A DNA stretch of 64,000 bases. Origin: Bacteroidales bacterium (GTDB lineage Bacteria > Bacteroidota > Bacteroidia > Bacteroidales > UBA932). Under the pieces are notes generated by a model, which had not been told where the DNA came from, ran no database searches, and was given only the letters and a program-made list of their open reading frames with translations. The translations under genes were made by a program, and so were the position numbers. The DNA lies in assembly GCA_017561265.1 (NCBI GenBank), contig JAFZDJ010000022.1, positions 33,005-97,004 of the forward strand. Direction: 5' to 3'. Below, piece after piece: positions 53,671-63,055 of this stretch (positions are counted from its first letter, which is position 1; every line of letters starts with the position of its first letter).

Positions 53671-55308
53671 ATGGAAGAGCAGGAACTGGCATTACGATGT
53701 GCACGAATGGACAAGTCGGCACAACGGGAACTTTATTTACAATATCGTTCCCGGATTCATGCTTTATGCCGGCGCTATGCCGAAGATCCCGCAGATGCGG
53801 AAGACATGATGCAGGATGCCTTCATCAAGATCTTCAAAGTCATAAAGAATTTCAAATGGACGCGTCCTGGTTCGTTGTATTCATGGATGTCACGAGTATC
53901 GATCAATCTGGCCTTTGATACAGCCAGACGACGCAGAAGGCTGGCAGAACAACTGGTGGATGTGGACAGTCTTGGAGAAGATATTCAGGAAGAACCAGCC
54001 TATGACGAAAGTGCATCTGTACCGTCAGATGTACTCAACACAATGATCGAATCACTGCCTGAAGGTTATCGTACGATATTCAGACTATATTGTATCGACG
54101 GGCTTTCCCATCGCGAGATCGCCGACCTTCTCGGCATCAAGGAAAAGAGCTCATCTGCCAGCCTGTCCAGAGCTCGTGCGATGCTTGCAGAAACTGTCCG
54201 ACAGTATTGGCGCGATCATGATGACGGTTGCACACAGGAAGGATGGACACAGATCTTACGAAAGATGCGCAGGGAAGAAACAGTCCGCAGCATCAAATTC
54301 ATTCTGACTCTTCTTATACCTGTGACATCACTGCTGCTTTGGATGCAGCCACACCAGAGCAATGAAATTGCACCTCCGTACATTTCAAAGCTTTTGACAG
54401 AAAATCCGTCTGTCATCATTCCGCATACACTTCCCAGTCCTCGCAAATTTGCAGAAAGGAGAACCTTCATTACAAGTATTACGACCGATACTGCCAACGT
54501 CTTTACCGGAACATCCGTCATGGATTCAGATATGACGTGCAAGGATTCTGACACTTCGTTTGAAGAAGACACCTCACCTGCTGCTACTGCATGTGTTTCG
54601 GAGGATTTCCAGGCCTTTCCGGAGGAAATACGCAAATCGAGCCCGAAAATATCGTTCAGCCTCAGAGCCGGATCCGGTTCAAGCCTCAGAAAGACCCAGA
54701 TATCACTGAATTCATCACCATATATTGCAGCACTGACATACATGAACAAGTTGGATCCAAGCAAACTACCGAATGCCAAATCCAATTACGGCAACACTAT
54801 TCCATGGTATTATGAAAACAATATAGAACAGCTCAAGCCGGAAACAAAAAACTCTTACCGGCATGATCTGCCTTTGACCTTCGGACTTACAGCTCGTATA
54901 GACCTTACCTCGCGGATTGGAGCTGAATGCGGATTAGAATATACATACATGCATTCTAGTGTCGAAAGCATGGCCGGAAAGCTGTCTCAAAACCTGCATT
55001 TCATAGGCATTCCTGTACGTTTCGATGCAAGGGTATGCTCATGGAACGGATTTGACATGTATGCCGGTATCGGAATAAAGGCGGAAAAGTGTGTCGCCGC
55101 TTCAATCGGTCACGTGCAGTGCGAAGAGAAACGTATACAATTGTCGGCAGGCACATTTGCCGGCGTACAATACCCGATCGGCAGGCGTGCTCATCTCTAC
55201 TTCCAGCCAGATTTATCGTATTATCTTACGAAAACAGACCTGATAACATACAGAACGGAAAATCCGTTTACATTTTCTTTGAATGCGGGTATTCGTTTTG
55301 ATCTTTAA
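53671..55308 (+). CDS. Fusion: ECF sigma factor, transmembrane helix and outer-membrane beta-barrel
   Basis: One uninterrupted frame codes for 545 residues. Residues 1-185 are a complete ECF sigma factor: region 2 (YAEDPADAEDMMQDAFIKIF, SLYSWMSRVSINLAFDTAR) and region 4 (SLPEGYRTIFRLYCIDGLSH, REIADLLGIKEKSSSASLSR). A helix at about 207-225 (SIKFILTLLIPVTSLLLWM) is followed by a Ser/Thr-rich linker (about 226-325). The C-terminal part (about 326-545) has alternating beta-strands like OMP_b-brl porin-family barrels (LPLTFGLTARIDLTSRIGAE, FDMYAGIGIKAEK, LYFQPDLSYYLT, FSLNAGIRFDL). Usually these are two separate genes. The frame has no internal stop; the following lipoprotein gene starts 20 nt later. 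Confidence 0.85.
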   Translation: MEEQELALRCARMDKSAQRELYLQYRSRIHALCRRYAEDPADAEDMMQDAFIKIFKVIKNFKWTRPGSLYSWMSRVSINLAFDTARRRRRLAEQLVDVDSLGEDIQEEPAYDESASVPSDVLNTMIESLPEGYRTIFRLYCIDGLSHREIADLLGIKEKSSSASLSRARAMLAETVRQYWRDHDDGCTQEGWTQILRKMRREETVRSIKFILTLLIPVTSLLLWMQPHQSNEIAPPYISKLLTENPSVIIPHTLPSPRKFAERRTFITSITTDTANVFTGTSVMDSDMTCKDSDTSFEEDTSPAATACVSEDFQAFPEEIRKSSPKISFSLRAGSGSSLRKTQISLNSSPYIAALTYMNKLDPSKLPNAKSNYGNTIPWYYENNIEQLKPETKNSYRHDLPLTFGLTARIDLTSRIGAECGLEYTYMHSSVESMAGKLSQNLHFIGIPVRFDARVCSWNGFDMYAGIGIKAEKCVAASIGHVQCEEKRIQLSAGTFAGVQYPIGRRAHLYFQPDLSYYLTKTDLITYRTENPFTFSLNAGIRFDL

Positions 55309-55328
55309 CACTTTAAAATCTTTTACTT

Positions 55329-55838
55329 ATGAAACGTATCTTTACTTTCCTGACAGTCTGTGCATCGGCACTTGCCCTGATATCATGCAACAAGGATGAC
55401 ATATCTCCGGAAGACCTCGACAGAAACCCTTCCAAGGCTGCCGAAATCAGCATTACCGGCAAAAGTGCATACAAAGATACCGTGAAAATGTTCAGCAGAA
55501 GCGAAATCTACAAGAAAAGCGATATCAAAGGCAAATCACGGTTCTACGCATTCAGCGGAGGCAAGATGGTTTACGAAGCATTCGCGCTAAGCATCTACTT
55601 TGACAATATCGACAGACTGAATCCCGGTGACACGATCACTCCTTCACGATGCTGGTTTTCATTCATATATTCAAGCGACAGCAACGCAACAGCATATGAA
55701 TACGATGGAAAGATTTCAGTCGCAAAAAAGGGTAAGGACTATGTAATCCTGGATTTCCACCAAGTAAAATTCGACTGCTCATTCGGAGAATACACAATCG
55801 ACGGATATCTCGAATGCCCTCTCTACGAAGAAAGCTGA
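55329..55838 (+). CDS. Small lipoprotein of unknown function
   Basis: This 169-residue lipoprotein (ALISCNKDD, Cys20) lies 20 nt after the sigma-barrel fusion gene and probably shares its transcript. The mature part is beta-rich: AAEISITGKSAYKDTVKMFS, GKMVYEAFALSIYFDNIDRL, NATAYEYDGKISVAKKGKDY, VILDFHQVKFDCSFGEYTID. No family is recognised. Its position suggests it works with the barrel, for instance as a ligand or partner, but the sequence gives no proof. A hairpin at 56090-56113 ends the unit. Confidence 0.75.
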   Translation: MKRIFTFLTVCASALALISCNKDDISPEDLDRNPSKAAEISITGKSAYKDTVKMFSRSEIYKKSDIKGKSRFYAFSGGKMVYEAFALSIYFDNIDRLNPGDTITPSRCWFSFIYSSDSNATAYEYDGKISVAKKGKDYVILDFHQVKFDCSFGEYTIDGYLECPLYEES

Positions 55839-56089
55839 CCGTGATTTCCTCCCTTCTTCAGATATGCAAACACTTCATCCTCATAGTCATCATGAAATCC
55901 ATAATCCGTATTCTGTTCCGGATCTATCTTGCTGCAGCCAGACACAGCATCAATGCAATGAATAAGAATCTGTTCATGGTCTTGAAGTGTTTTTTATGTT
56001 ATTATAGATGCGAATCTTATTGAAATCGTTGCATGATGGTAGAATAACGTGTTATATAAAGTATTGATATTTATATAGTTATATAGTTC
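55839..56089. other. Intergenic stretch with nothing recognised
   Basis: A 69-codon open frame (55814-56023) overlaps the lipoprotein end in another frame and has no signal, promoter or family-like sequence. The stretch is AT-rich and shows no other structure before the terminator. Confidence 0.6.
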
Positions 56090-56113
56090 AGGGTCGGTTT
56101 TTTATCCGACCCT
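56090..56113 (+). terminator. Terminator of the sigma-barrel operon
   Basis: AGGGTCGG (56090-56097) pairs with CCGACCCT (56106-56113) around a T-rich loop. It lies about 250 nt after the lipoprotein stop. No T-run follows on the plus strand. Confidence 0.6.
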
Positions 56114-56270
56114 TAATTGTATAAATTGTTGATTTATAAATATTTACACGATTCACATTTCTGTCATCTCATCTTGAGCGAACGCAACTGTATTTCGCTC
56201 CATTCTAACCATATGAATCTGATGATGGAGAACACCGAGAAATACCGAGCCACTGACGGGGATTGGTGTA

Positions 56271-56702
56271 TCAATTCTTCATCCATGGTTTTTTACCAAA
56301 GATCCGCTCGATATCTTCTCTTCTTTTTGAACGCTGGGTTAATATACTGTCTTCCCCTGCCTGTAGAATATTTGAGATCTCTTCCACTTCGATATCAATA
56401 CCGGCCATGATAATGATACACTTCTGAAACTCAGATCCATCCAGAGGAGCAACCTTTTTCATCAGCGGATATTTTCGGATAACTTTCTTTGACATGAAAA
56501 CATCATATATGTTTTCACGCAACTTTTTCTTGGCATTTCTGATCATCTTGGCCACTTCAGCCTTATATACATTCTTTACAGAAGGACCAGACGTAACATC
56601 TGAAACCTCCTGTGTAACTTTCGACATATAATCGATACTTACAGGGAATAACAATACCTGCAAAAATTCCGGTACAGAAGACTTGATTTCTTTCACATTC
56701 AT
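56271..56702 (-). pseudogene. Probable remnant of a Bacteroidota HTH regulator
   Basis: From ATG 56702 the frame gives 143 residues. The last part, VAPLDGSEFQKCIIIMAGID and VEEISNILQAGEDSILTQRS followed by KRREDIERIFG, resembles the C-terminal helix-turn-helix of large TPR/DUF6377-type regulators, with the preceding KAEVAKMIRNAKKKLRENIY as part of the linker. The sensor and TPR parts usually found upstream are absent, and no promoter was found, so it is likely a truncated copy. Codons upstream of this ATG do not look coding. It might still be a small functional DNA-binding protein. Confidence 0.45.
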
Positions 56703-56789
56703 GACTAATGATACGTATAAATACGCCTCCAGATTAAAATTACACCAGTTAATATAATGCGGTATCTTGGCAATGGTTGAAAATAGCAA

Positions 56790-57142
56790 GAGCTACGAAA
56801 CCATCGACCCATCCTCGTATACCTTATGGCAGGACAGGATTTGAATCAAAAACGGTTACCCGTCAACAAAATTAATAATTTAAACCTTATTTCCTAAATT
56901 ATTTAACACTTTTCACTCATTTCTTAAATCCGAAGAAAAACAAGAAGAAAAAAGATGATTTTTAGTTCCATATTAACAACTTATAATCAATCATTTTCAT
57001 ATTAAAATCATGTTTCCGAATCTAACATCCTATTACCAAGTGTTTACAGAAAACGGAATAAAATCACTGGCAATCAACACCTTACACCTTACAGAATTCT
57101 AATCACTTCAATATCAGATCATAAAGCTTTTATAAACTGAGA
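56790..57142. other. AT-rich intergenic stretch upstream of the RHS gene
   Basis: This stretch is strongly AT-rich with no supported frame. On the minus strand at about 56831-56849 a sequence similar to a tRNA T-loop/acceptor end occurs (TTCAAATCCTGTCCTGCCA), but its T-stem does not pair and no tRNA body is present. Confidence 0.5.
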
Positions 57143-57170
57143 TTTGGCTGAAAACCATTCTATAGATTTG
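57143..57170 (+). promoter_or_regulatory. Promoter of the RHS gene
   Basis: TAGATTTG (57163-57170) matches TAnnTTTG, with TTTG at 57143-57146. Spacing is 16 nt, shorter than the 20 nt of other promoters here. Start codon 57197 would give a leader of about 20 nt. Confidence 0.45.
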
Positions 57171-57196
57171 GATCGCAAACCAATTAATCCCATTTT

Positions 57197-60100
57197 ATGA
57201 AAACTTTATTTACCTTGATGACAGCCCTCACGCTATGCATGAGCGCTGTCCAGCTTCCAGCACAGGAAGCTTCCATCTACGAAAGAGGCTCAACGTATCT
57301 TGAGAACACGATGCCTCCTTCTCCTGAACCTGCTTCCATTGTGAAGTATGCCGATGTTCCGTTCTCCCATAGTTCCGGACTTGCGGAGTACGACGTACCT
57401 TTCCACACCCTTTCAGGACATGAGCTGAGCATCCCGATCGGCCTCCACTATGCAAGCGGAGGTATCAAGCTTGACGAAATTGCCGGTGTTGCCGGACTGG
57501 GATGGAGTCTTGAAGCCGGAGGATGTATCACACGCACCGTAGTGGACATGCCTGACGAATACAGTTCCGCCATCCTCACCCATCAGATGCCTTCCGGAAC
57601 CCTTCTGAACGACCTCGAAAACATGGTTGAAAACACCTCGACCATGAATTATCTCCGCGACCTCCTCTGGCACCGTATCGACGGAAGTCTGGACCGCTAC
57701 AGCTACAATGTATGCGGACTCTCCGGCAGCTTTGTCATTCTGGATGACGGCAGCGTATTCCAGCTCTCCGGCGACGGTGCTGACATCACCTACACCCTTG
57801 CTGCGGACGGATCCGTGGACACATTCACGATCACAGGACCGGACGGCACTGTCTACACCCTCTCGGAAAAGGAGACTGCGACCCACCTCGGACGAGGAAC
57901 AGAAGACTTCACCCCGACGAGCGGCGAGCCGGATAGATGGAGCGCAACAACGGCATGGCACATAACACAGATGCGCAGCAGAAGCGGGCTGGAGACTGCA
58001 CTGTTCACCTATTCCGATCAGACCGAATGGGACAGCTCGGTCTATTCAATAACCAGATCTGTCTCCATCACGGTTGGAAACACAGGAAACGTCCCTACTC
58101 AGGATGTATCATCGACATACATCTACAAGACACACGACACAAAGGTCCTCGCCACCATAACTGTGAACGGACAGACGGCAGCATTTACCTATGCAACAGA
58201 CACCGGAAGCAATGTCAGAACAGACGGCATGGCACAGGAGAACTTCCCGTTCCGTCTGACTGGAATTAGCGTAAGCTCATCCGGAAATCCCGCAGAGATC
58301 GCACGTCTTGATGTTCTCACAGGGAAGGCTGCTTATGACGGAAGAATCGTGCTGAACGGGCTTCGCCTTTACAGGGGAAACGTCCTTGACGACAAGTGGG
58401 ACTTCACTTACAGAGATGTCGGCGCGGCTGTTTCACACGGCTCGCAGGACTGGTACGGATTCTATAACGGAGAAAACGAGTTCACCGACGCGGGAAACGA
58501 TTCCACATGTCCTTTCGAATTCAGCCAGACAGACGGTCTTCAGATCACCAACGGTTTCCCTGATCCTGCATATGCCGACTACATGTCCTTGAAATCAGTG
58601 GATCATGACGGAGCAATCACTAATTTCTCTTATGAAGGCTGTCCGATCACTTCCGGAGACAATACATATCATGTCGGAGTGAGAGTGAAGGAAATCATCG
58701 TTACTGACGGAGTCATTCCTGCATACATCCGACAGTTCACTTATGAATCACCTGCTGCATCAGGACCATTTGTGCCGACCATTGACATGTATACCACAAT
58801 AAACATGACGATGCGTCCGTCTGGAGCTGCTGACTTATACGACTGGACTTATGGCTTCCACGATATGCCTGTAGCCCTCGGGACATTAATCCGCGACACA
58901 CGTATCTTCCATGGAAAGGTGATAGAAGATGTCAAGGAGAGAATTATCGATTCCGGAGAGCCTTCTGTACGTACGGTATACTTCTATAATACTGACGACA
59001 TGGTACCTGTAAACTACAGCATGGTGTCGCGGTTCCCGTCAGAATGGAAGCTAGCGTATGATTCTGCATTCATTACCCCAGCGTTGTGCAGCCCTTGGGC
59101 AGGAATACGTGACGGATACCTTGAAAGCACTCCGTCTGCCTTTCCTCTTCTGACCCGACGCGAGGAATACGCATTCGGGGACGGAGCATACACACTAGTA
59201 TCGTCCGTCGACTACACGTATGACACCCCATCACAGACATCAGCGCTTGTCGACTATCATGTTTCGCAGGTAACAACTCACCACCTGAATGAAGACGAAC
59301 TTGATTATGAATACATCTACCACTTCCCTATCCGCGCCAGAAGCTGGTCCGGAAGGCATCTTATAAAAGAAGTACACACAGGATACCACGCTTCAGGAAA
59401 TGACGTCTCTGAAATCGTCACGACTTACGTGCCGAGACAGGACATCGGAATGCCTCCTAGGATCCACACTGTCAGCACACAGGAAGCGGGAGTCACACGA
59501 ATGACCATGTACACCTATGCTGATACCTGGCAGGATGCTACCGGATGGATCTCGGATCTCAGAAATCAGAGATTACTTGACGTACCGCTTAAGCAGACTT
59601 CCATGTATATCAACAGCACGCAGGTTCAGCAGGTGTTCGAGGACTACAAGGAAAGCGTGACAGAATACGGATGGTTCAGCATCGACGGCACGCTCAGGCT
59701 CCTTCCTTCAATTCACAAGGAAAGCAACCTGGGTACCGAATCATGGCGCGAGACCGTTCTCTCCAGAGACTGCATGGGCAACATATCTTCTTTCAAGCAG
59801 AAGGGAGAGCCCGAGACTGTCGTAATCTGGAGTTACAACGGCAGATATCCTGTCGCCGTCATCAAGAACACAACAATGGCTTCAGTGACATCGGCGATGG
59901 GAGGACAGACCGTCATCGACGCCATTACAAAGGCCACAGCTCCATCAGCCGCACACAAGACCTCACTCTCCGGCCTGCGCGCTTCCCTTTCCACTGCTCA
60001 CGTCACCACATACGAACATATCCCGGGAATCGGCATATCATCAGTGACCGACCCTGCAGACATTACCACAAACTACGAATACACTCCGGCAGGAAGGCTC

Positions 60101-63055
60101 TCATGCGTAAGAGACCATGACGGAAGGAAGATCGAGGAGTATGAGTACCGTCTCATGAGCGACGCCAACGGACGCAGGAACATGAGAAGAAGGGTATTCC
60201 GTTCTGAAGACGGCCAGCAGTATGCCGAGGACGTGCGATGGTGGGACGTATTCGGAAGAAGGACTCAGGACATTGCCATCGCTGCTTCCGGGGACGGACG
60301 CGACCTTGTCACAGCGTACGAAGCGGACTTCATGATGCACGACGATGTGAAGACATGGCTGCCGTATCCGGTACAGGACACCGACGGATCGTTCCAGACC
60401 GGAGCGGAGAACGCTGCTGCGGCATACCACGGCAGCAGCCTCGCCTACCACCTCAAGCGATACGAGGTATCCGCGCGCGACAGAGTCACAGCTGAAGCCC
60501 TGCCGGGATATGCGGGAGACCATGAGACCGTGTATGAGACGGACGTTGCGACCGGATTCCCGATCATGACATGGAATGAAGGAGGTATCGTGTCGTCAGG
60601 AACATATCCGGTCGGAAGCGTCATCGTGGAGAAGGTTACCGATGCTGACGGAAGGCTTGCTGCGACATTCAGAGACCATGCGGGAAGGGTGCTGGCTACG
60701 GCATATGGCACCGATGCACCGACATACTACATCTATGACAGATACGACAGGCTCCGCGCCGTTGCAGGAAGCGGAATACAGGTGTCAGACACACTTGACA
60801 TGTGGAGATATTCATACGACAGTCTCGGAAGGATCGCATCAAAGGCAGTGCCGGGATCGATACCGGAGTACTACACATACGACGAAGAAGACAGGGTCGT
60901 GTCGATTGTTCGCGGCAATGAGACCAGAGATGTGGAATATGACGCCATGAACAGAGTGACGAAGGTCTATCAGGGACGTCTGAGTGGATCACGCCTGGTG
61001 ATCGAGCAGAACACATACGACACTCCGGTTGCAAACATGTCCGGAGCGAATCCTAAGGGATTGAAGACCAAATCAAGAATCTGGAAACTCGATTTCAGCG
61101 GACTTCCGACCGATTATGTTGACATGACCTGGTTATACGACGAAATGAAGAGACCAGTAAAGACTACTGCGATCTACACAGACTTGAGCGGATACCAGGA
61201 GACCACTGATTATTCCTTCACAGGAGAGATAACATCATCCACATTCAATTATGCCTGGGGATCTGGAACAACAGACCATCTTGTCTTCAACTACACCTAT
61301 GATGCAAGAGGACGCATGACCAAGGAAGACGTTATGATAAAAATGATTGCTGAAACACGCTCTGCTGTCACAGACTACGTATATGACGAACTCGGAAGGC
61401 CATCAATAACCACTGCAATGGTGAAGAACGGAGTCCAGGTCGTCACAGAAAGAGACTATACCCTTCAGGGATGGCTCAGCAACCTCGACGTTGAGGTGGA
61501 CGGCGCACCGTTCTTCTCACAGACCCTCGGATATGACGAAAGCAACACCGTTGCCGGGACAGTACCGCTTCATACGGGGCTGATCACCAGAAAGGACGAG
61601 GCATGGATCTCACCGGAAGGAGTCGCGACGATGAACACAGTGGGATACGCTTACGACCATGCCGGAAGACTCTCCAAGGAAAGTATCGCAGGGAACATCA
61701 CCAGCTACACCTACGACCAGAAGGGAAATCTTCAGGCCGTGACAGGCGGGGAGCATCCTGCCACATATGTATACGATGGCTACAGGATGACTTCGGCAGC
61801 TGTACCGCAGACAGTCTCGTTCACATACGACAACTTCGGAAGGATGACATCCGACGGACTCTCAGGACAGACTATCGAATACAACGACCTTGACCTTATC
61901 AAAAACATAAAGCGCAACGATACAACTTTGGTGAATTATTCCTATCTTGCAGACGGCACGAAGGATGAGGCGCTAAGCTACTCCAACAACGATATCAGAA
62001 TCGCATATAGAGGACCTGTTGCTTACCGAATCCACCCGACTGGCGGCACACCGATGGCTGAAAGTGCAACATTCGCCAGCGGAATACTGACGCGCAAGGG
62101 AGCGATGCTTTACGTCAAAGACTACCTCGGAAGCGTCAGGGCGGTCGTAGACGGCAAAACTGGAGTCATTTACAAGGCATCTGACTTCTCGGCGTTCGGA
62201 GTGGAAACAGAGGCGGCATCGGTGCAGACATCAAACCTGCCTACAGCTGGAACACCACAGCAGGTCATCACCCTCCGCGACGCCTACACCGGACAGGAAG
62301 ACCAGAACCCGGACTTCGGCACGACATACATCGACTTCGGAGCAAGGCAGTACAGCCCCACCCTCCGCAGTTGGATGACACCTGACCCGATGTCAGAGAA
62401 GTACTACGGCACAAGCCCGTATGCCTTCTGCGGCAACAACCCGGTGAATTTTATCGATCCGGATGGAAAGTTCCCTGACATAATCTGGGACATTGCAAGT
62501 GTCAGTTTTGGAGTACACAGTCTCGTCGGTAACATCCAGTCGGGCAATGTACGTGGAGCCATAGGTGACGGCATTGGAATTGTTGTTGATGTAGCAGCTG
62601 CTGCACTTCCATTCATTCCGGGAGGAGTTGGTGCCGTAAGGGCTGGAGCTAAAGCAGCAAATGCAGTTGATGATATCGCAGATGCGGCAAAGAGCGTCAA
62701 GGCAGCTGCATCGGTATCTGATGGAAAGATATATGTGACATATACAAAAGTAAATCCTAAAACAGGTGAAGTATATTCAGGTAGAGCCAGCGGATATGGA
62801 AAACCGGAAGATATAGTTACTAACAGAGACAGAAATCACCACATGAATGAAAAGGGGTTTGAACCAGCGAAATTAGATAGATATTCAACAAGCTATGATG
62901 CAATAAGAGGCAGGGAACAGTATCTGATAGATCTTAATGGTGGTGCAAAGTCGCAAGGCGGTTCATCCGGAAATGCAATCAATGGTGTAAGTCCAACGAA
63001 TCCAAATAAGCAGAAATATGAAGAAGCAAGCAGAAAAGAGTTCGGCCAGAGATGA
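57197..63055 (+). CDS. Secreted RHS/YD-repeat polymorphic toxin with GIY-YIG/URI-like C-terminus
   Basis: This 1952-residue protein has a Sec signal peptide (ending QLPAQ), a Bacteroidota RHS N-terminal region (FHTLSGHELSIPIGLHYASG, GVAGLGWSLEAGG), many YD repeats (YIYDRYDRL, YTYDEEDR, YVYDELGRP, YTYDQKGNL) and the RHS core end (DYLGSVRAVVDG, YIDFGARQYSP, NPVNFIDPDGKF near residue 1750). The variable tip follows a hydrophobic Gly/Ala-rich stretch. The last 110 residues (IYVTYTKVNPKTGEVYSGRA, NRDRNHHMNEKGF, AIRGREQYLIDLNGGA, in which the Glu is the likely metal ligand) look like a GIY-YIG/URI nuclease toxin. The tip DNA is visibly more AT-rich than the core. The immunity gene overlaps its end. 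Confidence 0.9.
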   Translation: MKTLFTLMTALTLCMSAVQLPAQEASIYERGSTYLENTMPPSPEPASIVKYADVPFSHSSGLAEYDVPFHTLSGHELSIPIGLHYASGGIKLDEIAGVAGLGWSLEAGGCITRTVVDMPDEYSSAILTHQMPSGTLLNDLENMVENTSTMNYLRDLLWHRIDGSLDRYSYNVCGLSGSFVILDDGSVFQLSGDGADITYTLAADGSVDTFTITGPDGTVYTLSEKETATHLGRGTEDFTPTSGEPDRWSATTAWHITQMRSRSGLETALFTYSDQTEWDSSVYSITRSVSITVGNTGNVPTQDVSSTYIYKTHDTKVLATITVNGQTAAFTYATDTGSNVRTDGMAQENFPFRLTGISVSSSGNPAEIARLDVLTGKAAYDGRIVLNGLRLYRGNVLDDKWDFTYRDVGAAVSHGSQDWYGFYNGENEFTDAGNDSTCPFEFSQTDGLQITNGFPDPAYADYMSLKSVDHDGAITNFSYEGCPITSGDNTYHVGVRVKEIIVTDGVIPAYIRQFTYESPAASGPFVPTIDMYTTINMTMRPSGAADLYDWTYGFHDMPVALGTLIRDTRIFHGKVIEDVKERIIDSGEPSVRTVYFYNTDDMVPVNYSMVSRFPSEWKLAYDSAFITPALCSPWAGIRDGYLESTPSAFPLLTRREEYAFGDGAYTLVSSVDYTYDTPSQTSALVDYHVSQVTTHHLNEDELDYEYIYHFPIRARSWSGRHLIKEVHTGYHASGNDVSEIVTTYVPRQDIGMPPRIHTVSTQEAGVTRMTMYTYADTWQDATGWISDLRNQRLLDVPLKQTSMYINSTQVQQVFEDYKESVTEYGWFSIDGTLRLLPSIHKESNLGTESWRETVLSRDCMGNISSFKQKGEPETVVIWSYNGRYPVAVIKNTTMASVTSAMGGQTVIDAITKATAPSAAHKTSLSGLRASLSTAHVTTYEHIPGIGISSVTDPADITTNYEYTPAGRLSCVRDHDGRKIEEYEYRLMSDANGRRNMRRRVFRSEDGQQYAEDVRWWDVFGRRTQDIAIAASGDGRDLVTAYEADFMMHDDVKTWLPYPVQDTDGSFQTGAENAAAAYHGSSLAYHLKRYEVSARDRVTAEALPGYAGDHETVYETDVATGFPIMTWNEGGIVSSGTYPVGSVIVEKVTDADGRLAATFRDHAGRVLATAYGTDAPTYYIYDRYDRLRAVAGSGIQVSDTLDMWRYSYDSLGRIASKAVPGSIPEYYTYDEEDRVVSIVRGNETRDVEYDAMNRVTKVYQGRLSGSRLVIEQNTYDTPVANMSGANPKGLKTKSRIWKLDFSGLPTDYVDMTWLYDEMKRPVKTTAIYTDLSGYQETTDYSFTGEITSSTFNYAWGSGTTDHLVFNYTYDARGRMTKEDVMIKMIAETRSAVTDYVYDELGRPSITTAMVKNGVQVVTERDYTLQGWLSNLDVEVDGAPFFSQTLGYDESNTVAGTVPLHTGLITRKDEAWISPEGVATMNTVGYAYDHAGRLSKESIAGNITSYTYDQKGNLQAVTGGEHPATYVYDGYRMTSAAVPQTVSFTYDNFGRMTSDGLSGQTIEYNDLDLIKNIKRNDTTLVNYSYLADGTKDEALSYSNNDIRIAYRGPVAYRIHPTGGTPMAESATFASGILTRKGAMLYVKDYLGSVRAVVDGKTGVIYKASDFSAFGVETEAASVQTSNLPTAGTPQQVITLRDAYTGQEDQNPDFGTTYIDFGARQYSPTLRSWMTPDPMSEKYYGTSPYAFCGNNPVNFIDPDGKFPDIIWDIASVSFGVHSLVGNIQSGNVRGAIGDGIGIVVDVAAAALPFIPGGVGAVRAGAKAANAVDDIADAAKSVKAAASVSDGKIYVTYTKVNPKTGEVYSGRASGYGKPEDIVTNRDRNHHMNEKGFEPAKLDRYSTSYDAIRGREQYLIDLNGGAKSQGGSSGNAINGVSPTNPNKQKYEEASRKEFGQR

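Noticed and set aside
55814..56023. 69-codon hydrophobic frame after the lipoprotein
   Set aside because: It overlaps the lipoprotein in another frame, lacks a ribosome site, and has AT-rich composition typical of noncoding DNA.
56831..56849. tRNA 3' end or integration (att) scar on the minus strand
   Set aside because: The sequence resembles a T-loop plus acceptor end, but the T-stem does not pair, no tRNA body precedes it and no integrase is present.
63052..63054. ATGA overlap start for the immunity gene
   Set aside because: This ATG is not in the frame of the Imm26-like protein; the in-frame ATG is at 63018.
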